A DNA stretch of 64,000 nucleotides from Rachicladosporium sp. CCFEE 5018 (lineage: Eukaryota > Ascomycota > Dothideomycetes > Cladosporiales > Cladosporiaceae): the NCBI GenBank assembly GCA_002077045.2, contig KZ111174.1, positions 121,615 through 185,614 on the forward strand, given 5' to 3'. The position numbers and the translations under genes were made by a program. How positions within the stretch are numbered: the stretch's first letter is position 1; every line of letters begins with the position of its first letter. Below the pieces are notes generated by a model that saw nothing but the letters and a program-made list of their open reading frames with translations, was not told the DNA's origin and searched no databases. Of this stretch, positions 52,501 to 61,889 are shown in pieces.

Positions 52501-53147
52501 CCCACGAATGAAGGTCGTATGATCGCCATCGGGTAATTCCGTCTGTTCACCACCAACATTCGAATGAGCTTCTCAATACCATTGACGACGAAGTACCCTC
52601 CAAGCTCTTCCGTCTCTTCTCGTCGGTCTATCAGCTGCTTCGGCGTCAGACCTTCCAAATGACACCGATTCGACCGCAGCATGATGGGCACATAGCCGAA
52701 GTCTCGCACACTCTCCTTCCATGGTCCATCGTTAACTCGGAGCTCTACTCTCCCTCGAAAGCGACCTCGATATGTCACATGTCGTTCTCTGCACTCTACC
52801 GGGAGAATCTCGCGCTTTGTGGCTTCGATCTTGTTGGTGGGTGGCAATTGGCTCTTTTCCATGAAGACTTCTCGCACGCGGATCTGGAGCCTGTTGCGAG
52901 GTTCCTCCGAGGGTTGCAGCGGGTTGCCATCCAGAAAGGTCTTGGTGCCAATGTCCTGGAGTGCATGGTGGAGTTGACCGTTGGGTACGAATATCGAGTT
53001 GTATGATTGGACATGAGGCGCTATTGCTCGGGCTAGCGAAGGGTATGCTGTCTTGTCAGCTGGTGGCTTTCGGAAGAGCTTGTGTCGCTTGAGGGTATCG
53101 AATCGGGTGCCCCATGTTTGCTCCGGTAATGTTGCTGAAGGTGCCAT
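49506..53147 (-). CDS. RPA135: RNA polymerase I second-largest subunit RPA135
   Basis: An uninterrupted frame of 1213 aa; yeast Rpa135 has 1203. It carries all second-largest-subunit domains in order: protrusion (T-P-K-Q-L-I-D-R-R-E-E-T-E-E-L-G-G-Y-F-V-V-N-G-I-E-K), lobe, fork (W-G-F-L-C-P-V-H-T-P-D-G-S-P-C-G-L-L-N-H), hybrid-binding domain (G-Y-D-M-D-D-A-M-I-L-N-K-S, G-D-K-F-S-S-R-H-G-Q-K-G) and wall/anchor (G-G-I-R-V-G-E-M-E-R-D-A-L). The C-terminal zinc ribbon reads C-K-S-C-G, then C-R-R-C. The cysteine spacing and H-T-P-D-G-S-P-C-G-L-L-N-H form mark Pol I rather than RPB2 or RPC2. It transcribes the 35S rRNA precursor in the nucleolus. No intron is visible. Confidence 0.97.
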   Translation of the reverse strand: MAPSATLPEQTWGTRFDTLKRHKLFRKPPADKTAYPSLARAIAPHVQSYNSIFVPNGQLHHALQDIGTKTFLDGNPLQPSEEPRNRLQIRVREVFMEKSQLPPTNKIEATKREILPVECRERHVTYRGRFRGRVELRVNDGPWKESVRDFGYVPIMLRSNRCHLEGLTPKQLIDRREETEELGGYFVVNGIEKLIRMLVVNRRNYPMAIIRPSFVGRGNTYTKYGIQIRSVRPDQTSQTNVLHYLSDGNVTFRFSWRKNEFLVPVMMVLKALVETTDREIYEGVLGRLEADQLEGKQFVIDRVELLLRTYKGYNFFGRSSTRAYLGSKFRPVLNVPDDMSDHDVGTEFLRKIVLPHLGSHDVTEENDSDKFRMLIFMVRKLYALVEGECAIDNPDAVQNQEILLPGALYGMIIKERIDEWLLSIGVALRDWGRQNQYPAFASKDFERDFLTKTIRKTNENLGQALDYFLSTGNLVSPSGLDLQQTSGFTVVAEKINFYRFISHFRMVHRGSFFAQLKTTTVRKLLPESWGFLCPVHTPDGSPCGLLNHLAHKCRIVTTESDVSQMSKVLASLGVNGGSMATVDEHMPIQLDGKLLGYCSEKQAKIIADTIRHWKVEGSHGVPAQLEVGYIPPSTGGQFPGVFMFSTVARMVRPVKYLPLEKEDFVGPFEQPFMSIACTELEITSGDSTHVEYDPTDILSIVANQTPFSDFNQSPRNMYQCQMGKQTMGTPGTALKYRTDNKSYKLLTGQTPVVRPPLHNEYGLDNFPNGANAVVAVISYTGYDMDDAMILNKSAHERGFGHGTIYKTKKLDLTEENKNRSRSTVVTNMFGFAEGGVVKSQWKDTLDADGLALIGVKVKMGDIIAASHTVVKDPITGDYINRDGITHLHRYKDPEEAYIEEIKLIGNETGSSEPCQALSIRLRLPRSPVIGDKFSSRHGQKGVLSQKWPMVDMPFSESGMQPDIIINPHAFPSRMTIGMFVESLAGKSGALHGMAQDSTPFKFKDHEGETAVEYFGHQLKRAGYNFYGNEPMYSGITGQELGADIYVGVVYYQRLRHMVNDKFQVRTTGPVTPLTGQPIKGRSKGGGIRVGEMERDALLAHGTAFLLQDRLLNCSDYTKAWICKSCGSFLSTQPSYAGQYTRSRGVEANRVRCRRCSRKVKGVVENNSEAWEDRSGQKWLGGEDVTVVAVPGVLRYLDVELAAMGIRLEFKVGP

Positions 53148-54048
53148 GATGTGCTGCAGCGAATGAGGATTAATGAGAATCTAGATTATAGCGTGGCAAC
53201 CCATCATGAATATGCACCGTAACTCCAAGTCAGATGTCAAGTGCAGTGTCGTCTGGACATAGATGAGTTCCTCCAAATTTGTCAAGCTCTCAGAAATTCT
53301 TCGGGCTTTCAGTTGCCGAAGTATCGATAAGGCCCGGCTTCGGCCGCCTGCCGCAGCTCCCACGCTCGCACCTTCCTTTACTTCGCGAAGCCTCGACGAT
53401 ATTGGGACTGTGCAACGGCGACGTGATCTGGTGCTCCAATGACCTGTTTCGTATTTGTGAGTGATCTTGGGACGCCATCTCGTCTCACCTGGCGGCGGCA
53501 ACATAACACGATCGGGACAGAGGCGGCGACGGACCGGACTCGGCTCGTGCAGCGATCACCAGGACAAGCGACAGCGTTTCAGATCTGTGCCACTTTTCTT
53601 TCGCGCGCGTCTCGCTGCCGACCGGTGTGTGTACGAAGTGATGCAGAGTCTCTGCAAATTGTAGTCTTTACTTCTATTTCTACCAAAGTGAAGTACACAA
53701 GCTATCGTATCTTTACCCGCTCGGTAGCTCACAGCACCAAGTCCATCCCCCGCGGATCCAGTCAAACCGCCCCGCACATCCACCTGCACATTCGCCAAGC
53801 GCGCCATCCAAAACACTTCCAGTCCACTCGTTGCTCATCTGCATTGCATCACCAAACCAGGGAACCTTGCCTCTTGCTTTCAGTCAAGACAGTGCTAGTT
53901 GTGACTTGCAGTGGTTCCGCTCGGGCGCGCACCGTACCTTCTTTTTCGCCAACTGCTAGACCCACTGCCACGAGAGGCGCAGTAGCTTTCACGAACCCGC
54001 CATAGGCTCCCAGACCATTAACAGCGAACTCGCTGGAGCGCCATCAGG
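53148..54048. other. Divergent RPA135/ARL8 intergenic region
   Basis: About 900 bp. Several open frames of 60-190 codons exist but none resembles a known protein. It presumably holds both promoters. Confidence 0.45.
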
Positions 54049-54963
54049 ATGGCGGGTATCTTTAGGCGGCTGTATGATTGGCTCTTGAGCCTGTTCTGGT
54101 ATGTTTCCTGATGGTGTAGTCGTGAGTGGCGGTGAGGGCTGATGAAGTCGTTGCCTGAACTTGCTTTATCGAGGGATACGCATCCATTGATGTTCGTCCG
54201 ATGGGAATGACGCGCCATGTACTGATGTTCTTGCAGGGCGACCGAGATGGACATCACCATGATCGGTCTGCAAAATGCCGGGAAGACGTCGCTATTGAGG
54301 GTGCTGGCGGTGAGCTATTGCAGAGCCCCCATATTAAATCCGATACTGATGACTGCGACAGGGCGGCGAGTTCACCATCGAGTATGTAGTCGCACTAAGT
54401 GCCCTCGTGTGTGCCTCATATTGACATGATCGCTAGCTCGATACCAACAGTAGGCTTCAATATGAAGCGAGTCCAGAAAGGCCATGTCACCCTCAAGTGG
54501 TAAGGATCTTCCACGCTCGTTGACTCCACAAAGGGTCTAGGTCAACGTTGTGATGCTGACAGCACGCAGCTGGGATCTCGGAGGACAGCCGCGTTTTCGA
54601 TCGATGTGGGAGCGATATTGCCGCGGCGTCAATGCCATTGTGTAAGTCCCTGCGACGGCCTACTGTGCTCCAATATACTGACAGCGCAGATACATCGTCG
54701 ACTCCGCGGATAAGGAGGCGCTGCCCGTCGCCAAAGAGGAGCTTCACATTCTGCTCGAGAAGCCCGCGATGGAGGGCATCCCGCTCCTCGTCCTCGGAAA
54801 CAAGTCCGATATCCCAGGCCATCTCAATGTCGATCAGATTATTGAGGCTCTCGATCTCAAGCGTGTGACGCATCGGGAGGTGTCCTGCTACGGTATCAGT
54901 GCGAAGGAAGAGACCAACCTTGATGCTGTACTCCAATGGCTCATCGCGAGAGCTAGCAAGTGA
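54049..54963 (+). CDS. ARL8: Arf-like small GTPase ARL8
   Basis: Six exons (54049-54098, 54237-54309, 54362-54381, 54437-54499, 54570-54641, 54690-54963) splice to 183 aa with every phase matching. The start M-A-G-I-F-R-R-L-Y-D-W-L-L-S-L-F-W is the amphipathic Arl8 helix. GTPase motifs: G-L-Q-N-A-G-K-T-S-L-L (P-loop), S-I-P-T-V-G-F-N-M (switch I), W-D-L-G-G-Q-P-R-F-R-S-M-W-E-R-Y-C-R-G (switch II), G-N-K-S-D (guanine) and C-Y-G-I-S-A-K-E (G5). Exon 3 is only 20 nt and encodes G-G-E-F-T-I. Arl8 is a lysosome/vacuole GTPase linking these organelles to kinesin and to tethering complexes. S. cerevisiae lacks it while filamentous fungi keep it. Confidence 0.95.
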
Positions 54964-56183
54964 GCGGCCGACTTTGTAGAGTCTACGACAATGACCACAT
55001 CATACGACGCCACGACCGCATAGCGATCTGCATCCCCTACGACTTTACCTGCTCATGAAGATGTATGACAGCGCGGAGAGCTGCGTGCCAGCAATGGCCA
55101 AGGGAGCTCTGGATCTCTTTTGTTCTTGCTTACGGCCAGTGGGCGGTATGTTTCACGCAGCAAGTGCGGGAGTATCTCTTCCTTTGAGGAATGGAAACGG
55201 AGCATAGTAGATGAGAGATGAGCATAAGAGTACAGTAGCAATGCTTCCTTAAAGCAAACGTTCCGTGAGACAGTTCGTCTGGAAACTGTTTCTGCGCTCC
55301 AGCATTCGGTCTCGCTCGGTGTCGTGATTGTTGTGAAAGTCATGCTCTCGCCAGCGTGTTCCTTGGGCCAACATCTCCAGTCCGGCCACTGTCTGGGAGC
55401 ATCGCAAGCATTGCGCCAGGTGCTCTCACCTCGCGCATGCAAAGGGGAGGTTGAGGGAGACGAATTCCAACTCCCTCCAAAATTCATCCCAAACACCTAC
55501 TTCTCGCACAGACCCAATGCCAGCGCATACCTCTCTGGCTCGCGTCTCTGCGCGATGATTGGCTGTGTTTTCTGACAGCTCATGCACGCTGAGCTGGCAG
55601 TCGCAAGGTGCTGCTTTGAGCCTAGCGGTGAAAGTGGAGCGCGAATGCCGAGCCAGGTTCTCGCCGCGTGATCCTTGCTGCGAGAGTTTGGCTTGGGTGC
55701 ACAGTCATGTCGAAGATCGCTGTGGCGGAGAGGCCCTCGGGAAGATGAGTAAAGTAATGCTGTTGCGATGGAATCTATGTTGCGAACACGCCGTCAGGCT
55801 GAAGGGTCATCGCTCGAGTGAAGCGAATACGCTCCTACAGCCGACATGACATGACGATTACGCCTCGCAAATACCACCTCTGTGCAGACTAGATTTGCGA
55901 GACCGCGTGGTCGCCGTGATCAGATGTGTGGCTGAGTGCTGCGCATCGAACGTTCGCGCCAAGCGATTACCTTCAGCACCAAGCTTGACCTCGTCATCCG
56001 GCGTACAAAGACCGGACCGTTCGCCATCTGCGACGTCTATCGTCACCAACATCTACCTCTCTCCGTCGCGCTGTGGAATCTGTCTACGCAACTACCAGCG
56101 ACGTACCCTGCGAATCTACTGTTGTGCGACAACCTTGCGACCAGATCTCCAAAGACAGGGACTTGCGTGTGATTACAGCCAAG
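54964..56183. other. Intergenic region ARL8-RCR
   Basis: About 1.2 kb. I see no recognisable gene, RNA or repeat. The open frames present have no domain or signal peptide I can defend. Confidence 0.4.
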
Positions 56184-56841
56184 ATGCCTGCGCTCGAAAC
56201 AAGACAATATAACAACAACAACAGGTATGATCCACTGTGTCCACACAGCACGGCTGTGAGAGTCGTCAGCAACGCTCGGTCATGGTCGCAAGCCTCTGTA
56301 CAGCGCAGTCATGGCTCATAGTATCAAACGCTGACTGTATTCCTTCCTAGCAACTGCTACTACGATGCCTACGGCCGAACCAGATGCCGCAACAGCGCCT
56401 GGAGTAACTGGGCCCGCTGGCTAGTTCTCGCGCTCATCATCCTCGCCGCCTTCTTTATCTTCTTCGTCTTCTCGTGAGTCGTAACCGAAGACGATACGTT
56501 GTCGGTCACGACAGCTAACAGACTTCCACAGCTGCATCACCGCCCGCCGCCGCCGAAAGAATGGCCACGCGCCCTTCCGCGGAACTGGCTGGACACTCGG
56601 CCGCACTCCTGCCGGCCATGCTCCAGCTCAGTACAACAGCGCAGCGCCGCAGTACGGAAATCAGCAGACCCAGCAGCCGTACTACAACAACAGCAACAAC
56701 CCACCACCAGCTTATGGCCAGGGCGCGAATGCTGGGTACTACGGGAACAACAACAACAACCCTATCGAGCTGCAGCAGCCAGAACAGGCTTACGGAGGTG
56801 CGTACGCGCCGCCTAAGGGGCCGCCACCAGTCGTGAGGTAG
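56184..56841 (+). CDS. RCR-family membrane protein (Congo red resistance type)
   Basis: Three exons (56184-56224, 56351-56473, 56532-56841) give 157 aa. A short N-terminus with C-Y-Y-D-A-Y-G-R-T-R-C-R is followed by W-A-R-W and one membrane helix (L-V-L-A-L-I-I-L-A-A-F-F-I-F-F-V-F-S). Next come C-I-T-A-R-R-R-R-K and G-T-G-W, the core signature of the RCR family. The tail is Asn/Gln/Tyr/Pro-rich and contains P-P-A-Y, a ligand motif for the WW domains of Rsp5-type ubiquitin ligases. Yeast Rcr1/Rcr2 work in the ER and endosomal/vacuolar system, where they affect chitin deposition and sorting of plasma-membrane transporters through Rsp5. A similar adaptor role is likely here. Confidence 0.9.
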
Positions 56842-58012
56842 AGACGGCGGAGGATTGGGCGGAGTCTACGGTAGAAAAATGACATGATACCAATGGGAGG
56901 AGAGTGGTGTTTGGGAGCTTTTGGCTGGTTCTGTGGCCTCTGGGCTGTAGGAAATAGTACGGTGATAAGTAATGCTATAGTACAGTATTAAATAATCGGT
57001 CAACTTCGATTTCCTGATAGAACTTCTCGACATATACTGCGTACGGAATTCGCTTGCTGGTCAACGCAATAGCCAGCTCCCAGTGCTGGTCGCTGCGTCC
57101 ATCGTAATGATCACGAGACGCTGCCTATTTCTCCTTGCAGTGTCAACTCTTTCGGGGTGTGACTGTTCCGAACCACACAGCGCAGCAGGGCTCGGTGGAC
57201 CGCACACAGCGTAACCCGTGAAGCGAGAGCGAGGCGATTGGGAAAAGGCCTCGATCACGTAGAGACTCTGTCCGTGGCTGTGCAGCTTAACGCCGAGCCT
57301 TCTCATGGATGTTCATGCTTCCGCCTCCAGAAGTTCGTCGGCACTGCGTTTCGCCGAGGCTCCCGATCCTACTACCAAGGGGCTGACTCCGCCTCGAGAT
57401 CCGACGACCTCGTCAACGACGCACCTACAGACGCGACGAGAGGCGTCAGCGACGAAGAACCCTACCGCCATCTTTTCCAGCATCCGAAGACCGATTGTCG
57501 CGGCGAGCTGAAGCCATGCCTCGGACGTAACTTCGGTCGTTGCAGGTCCGCAGCAGAAGACAGTCCAGTCCTATATCCACTTTCCTTCGCCTCCATGCTG
57601 TATGCGGCGAGAGCGATTCTGCGACTGCAGAGTTGCCTGACAGCAGAATCTTGCTACCGCATCATGGACGACGCGCAACAGGGTCAGTTGGTCTCGCCCG
57701 AATGGCCAGGGGCTCAAGTACATCTTCCAGCTTCTTCCCGACTTTGTCGTTCATCTCTTCGTCATCAGTGATTGCGCAGTACTCTCATATCACCTAACAC
57801 CACAGAGAATTTGGCGCATTGTCCAGGAAACCGAGAGTTAAACCACTACTGGCAAAGTGCTCGAGTCTGCATTTCGCGAGAATACAGGCCCGGACTCCAC
57901 TGTCTCGAACAGGCTTCGACGCACACGACCCGTAGACCAAGGCAACTCGACAGCAGGCTCAGCTGGTGAACCCATCACTGGGACAGCATACGAATACACT
58001 CAAGATCCGAAT
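56842..58012. other. Region upstream of family copy D
   Basis: About 1.2 kb. Frames at 57238-57771 and 57305-57511 are open but show no domain and could not be joined into a convincing gene. The frame of copy D is open upstream to 57857, but homology supports the start at 58013. Confidence 0.4.
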
Positions 58013-58327
58013 ATGGACCAAGATACCAAGATCCAGCTGGTCTTTGGGGTCATCGCAAGCATACTGGCATTAGTCGCGATCTACTTTGCAAGGCGCAGCT
58101 ACTGCCGTACGTAATATCGTCAGCAGCATGATAGTGGACTGTACTGACTTGAAACCGTATCAACAGGTCGACAACATGCTTCAGTACTTCCAGATCACGG
58201 CAGCTACCAACGGAGCTCATTCTGCCGAAGGTCGCGACGAACGCTTTACATGCTGGAGGACATTGAGCTCCACGGATGGCCAGATCAGAGAGCACCGGTG
58301 TCTGCTCTAGTGCTCGACTTCCGGTAG
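58013..58327 (+). CDS. Small single-pass membrane protein, family copy D
   Basis: Two exons (58013-58106, 58167-58327) with a 60-nt phase-1 intron encode 84 aa. Exon lengths (94 and 161 nt) are identical to copy C. It begins M-D-Q-D-T-K-I-Q-L-V-F-G-V-I-A-S with the helix I-L-A-L-V-A-I-Y-F-A, then R-R-S-Y-C-R-R. The tail has C-R-R-S-R-R-T-L, Y-M-L-E-D-I-E-L-H-G-W and ends V-L-D-F-R. It is on the opposite strand and about 10 kb from copy C, beyond RPA135, ARL8 and the RCR gene. That makes it useful independent evidence that the gene structure is conserved. The start is set by alignment with the other copies, although the frame is open further upstream. The function is unknown. Confidence 0.85.
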
Positions 58328-58544
58328 CGTGACCGAAGAATGGCACCAGCGAGTTGATAGAAGGACGCGTATAAGCATGGAATGTACGGAAGGTAACTAA
58401 GGGTGCTTCATTATCATGCCGCTACGAAATGCCCATGCCCTAAATCAAGCATGCAGTGTCCTACGCATGCAGCGCCCACTCCAATTAAGCCCAGCCCGGA
58501 ACGCCTGATATGTTCGCTGTCGCTAGTATTCCGAGAGGTCATGC

Positions 58545-61039
58545 TCAGTCCTTGTTGACGACCCTCAGACTCCTTCTCGGGTTCAAAAGCACTCCGACAA
58601 AAGTCGGCTCTCTGCCACCCAACAAATCCTCATCTTCACTGCTCTCCCGCCGCAAACTCTGATACCCAGCGCCACTCCCGCCGCCGCTGTTACCCTGCCC
58701 GACCAGCGTCTGTGGCTGGCTCGAGTACTTACTCCCGCTCTCCACCCTGGAGGCTTCCTCGGAGTTCTTGTAGTAGCCACCCATATCCATACGTCGGCGG
58801 TCGGAAGAGGACTTGGATGCCTGATCCGAGGCGAGGAGTCCAGGGATCGCTGGCGTCTTCTCACCTCGTGCCTGGCGCTGCGCCATCTCGACGTGGTGTT
58901 TATATAGCGCGAGCTGTTTGCGGTAGACGTATGTGCAGAACAACAAGTAGCAGACGGCGATAAACAGCAGCCCTGCGATGACGCCTGCTACGATAGCGGC
59001 GATGTTTGGGCCGGACTTCTTGTTGTTCGACGCTGCTTGGCCTGAACTCGGCGATCCGGGAGCAGCAGTCTCGGTGACGGTGGCACCGGATGAGTCGGTG
59101 ACGGTATAGGTGATTGGCTTGCCTGTGGCCATTGGGCCTGCCGTTGCTGAAGCAGCGGGTGTGGTAATAGTGGCTCCGCCTGTGGGACCACCGCCGATCA
59201 CTGAGATCACGGCTGCGGGAACGGAGTAGCCGTAAGACCCTTCGAGACCGCCTTGTGACGTGCCGTTATATAGCTGTGCGGCTTGTTGGTTGAATGGGTT
59301 GTTGGCGCCAGTCGATACGAAGGACGACGCGGAGGGAGACGAAGCGTCTGCTGCAGCAGTGCCAGATGCACCGGAGGATGCAGCGTTGGAGGTGTCGGAG
59401 CCAGATGCTGAGCCGGCGCTGATCGCTGTGTACTTCTGCACCCACTCAAGGTTGCTCATGTCAAAGACGTAGATACCAGGGCTTTCGCAGGTGAGCTGAG
59501 TGCCTACGTAGCCGCCTACCATGACCATTTGGCCGTTCCAGACATTGCAAGTGTGGCCACTGCGACCGTATGGTACAGACTGCTTGCTCATGTCGACTTG
59601 AATCCAGGTGAACGATGGTACTGTCAAAATCCACATGTCGTCGAACTGGGTCTGGTTGCCGTACGGGATCAAGTTCTGACCGCCGAACATGTAGATGTTG
59701 TAGCTGCTGCCGTCTGGTGCAGCTGCGACGCCGGCGCAAGGGTTGACGCGCATCGTGGGAGTAGGACCGGCGGTGGACTGCTTGTACCATTCACTCTTTG
59801 CAATGTCGTAGACATCGACGTTGTTCATTTGAGTCTGTGGTAGTGAGTTAGCTCAAGCCCTACGCTATCACTACAGTGGGCACTTACGTAGGTCTCATTC
59901 GTGCCACCAGCCATGGCGATGAGTATACCCTCGTCACCGAAGCCAGGCACGTACACCAGTATCCCGTCAGCACGGTCAGTGAAGCCAGCCTTCGACTGCA
60001 GACCACCCTCGGTGACATTGCGGTAGTTCCCGTCAGTTCCAGCAGTCTGACCGTTGCTCAGCGCATCCACTTGAGGGTTGGCTCGCTCAGGGAAGGTGAA
60101 TTCGAGAAGCGACTGAAGGTACTGTCGCGGTATGTAGTTTGCCCAACTCTGTGTGGTGTACTCGTCTAGATGGCCTCCGAAGTAAAAGCCTCGGCCAAGT
60201 GACGGAACGCTGATGGACGCGCCCTCAGATGCACCTTGCACAGGGTCGTTGTTGCTTGGCGCACTCTTACCGCTTGAGGTCTTCGGATTGCTGTGTTCAA
60301 TCCACTGCTGGTCTGGTATGCTGTACTCCCATGTAGCGTATGGGCCCGGCTTGACGATGGGCTTCCACGACACTTGCCCACCATAGAGGAATAGCGACTC
60401 ATGTGAGCTCCATAGAGTACCCAGAGCCACAGCAGGTGGTCCAGATGGTTGTGGTAGTCCAGTCAGCGATGGTGTACCGATATCCCACGACTTTGTCAGG
60501 TCAAGTGTGAGGAAGTCGTTATTCCATGTGTTCTCTGTTTGTCCCTCCGATGTCGAAGCCTGTCCGCCATACAAGTACAGTGTCCCATTCACCACCGCCG
60601 ACTGTTGCGCCCACCTGAAGCAGACATCTGTCGGACTGTCGTCTCGCCTCGACAAGTCTACTCCCGCGTGTGAGCGCGCTGTCACTGGTATCACACCAGC
60701 GTCCACGGGCTGTACAGGTAGAGCGCCTTGTCCGAGGAATCCAGTGCTTTGCAGTATCGGGAAAGCGAGCGCCAGGATAAACGCCACACCACCAAGTCGA
60801 TACATGAGCGCGGTGCTACTGAGTGGCGATGGGCTGCGCACCCTTTGACTTGTGTGTGTAGTCTGAGGATACCTTTCGACAACGTGGACTTCGTCTTTGC
60901 TCCGAAACCTTACTGTAGCAGGCCTATCCCTCTTACTCGAGCTCTCCACTGTCGCAGCCGGCACTTCAGTCGCAACGTCGTCCAGCAGTCCAGTTTCGCG
61001 GAAGACAGAGCGTCGACGCTGCTGTTGAGGATCCGCCAT
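58545..61039 (-). CDS. Kelch-repeat membrane protein
   Basis: Two exons (59888-61039, 58545-59834) join in phase 0 (N-E-T-Y, then T-Q-M-N-N-V-D-V-Y-D) to 813 aa. Residues 1-75 are basic and disordered. A hydrophobic segment (Y-R-L-G-G-V-A-F-I-L-A-L-A-F-P-I-L) could be a signal anchor. The region 130-560 forms a Kelch beta-propeller with blades such as G-T-L-Y-L-Y-G-G-Q, E-S-L-F-L-Y-G-G-Q, Y-N-I-Y-M-F-G-G-Q and G-Q-M-V-M-V-G-G-Y. A Ser/Thr/Ala-rich stalk follows, then a second helix (I-A-A-I-V-A-G-V-I-A-G-L-L-F-I-A-V-C-Y-L-L-F-C) and a cytosolic tail. The layout is that of a cell-surface or secretory-pathway receptor-like protein with a luminal/extracellular propeller. The ligand is unknown. 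Confidence 0.9.
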
Positions 61040-61889
61040 CGTCTTATCGTCTGCGCATGGACGATATGCAATAACTGATATACGCCGGCGCGCAACACAA
61101 GAAACCGATCCAGGTCGGAGTAAACGAGCGAATGGATATTGTGGCTTGATATGCCTACGTCAATCCCACTAGGCGCGTGCTGGGCTAATATGCAAAACAC
61201 CCTGCCGTTATAGGTACATGGCAGGGGTACATAGATCGGATGTCCCGCTGTGAACACCGCGTTGAGGGCACACTGCAGGTACCACTACGCCGAGAAGGTC
61301 CTGTAGACTGTCATGTGAAGTTGCAGAATCCTCCTAGTTGCAAAGCAGGGAAACTTGCAGTGACGGAATGCTAACGTGGAGGAGATGATTGAAAGTGCAA
61401 CAAACCGTTGGAGATATCGATATGCCTCGCCTCGTCGCACAGATGACATGCCGTTTGAAGATCAACATTTACCAAGGAAGACTTGTTAAGCGAGTCCAGT
61501 TGAGGCCCGTTCGCTTCGTCGGCAGCTGTTGGATGACGTTCTTGGAAACCATTCGAGAGTTCGTTAGACTCGAGCTAATCTCGATCCAGGGCCTGTGACC
61601 GCGTGGGAGGAAACCTTGGCATCAACATCAACTCTTTGCATCGCCTATGCCACATTCGCAGCACCTGGTACTCAAGCCAGTGTCCATACTCGCAGAACAC
61701 AGCGCAAGTCAGCACAACATTGATGCCAGCTTTGCTCGTAGGCTCATTCGATGTCAAGTATGAGGAGGCGGTAGGCTCACAGGACTTGGGGTGGACGCCC
61801 ACTCAATTCGGACGTGTTCAACACGCGCCTGCTCTGAGGAACTCCTTTCATACCTCGCGTACACACCTTTCACGAAGCAAACCGCAAAT
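61040..61889. other. Divergent intergenic region
   Basis: About 850 bp between the Kelch gene and the TFIIIC gene. No gene is recognised. The TFIIIC frame is open back to 61791, but the start at 61890 fits better. Confidence 0.45.

Noticed and set aside
53439..54005. 188-codon frame between RPA135 and ARL8
   Set aside because: Composition rich in Ser, Arg and Thr with no motif. It spans the divergent promoter region and is likely a chance frame.
57238..57771. 177-codon frame and an overlapping 68-codon frame (57305-57511) upstream of copy D
   Set aside because: Low-complexity translations in different frames. I could not find splice sites that make one convincing protein, so no gene is called.
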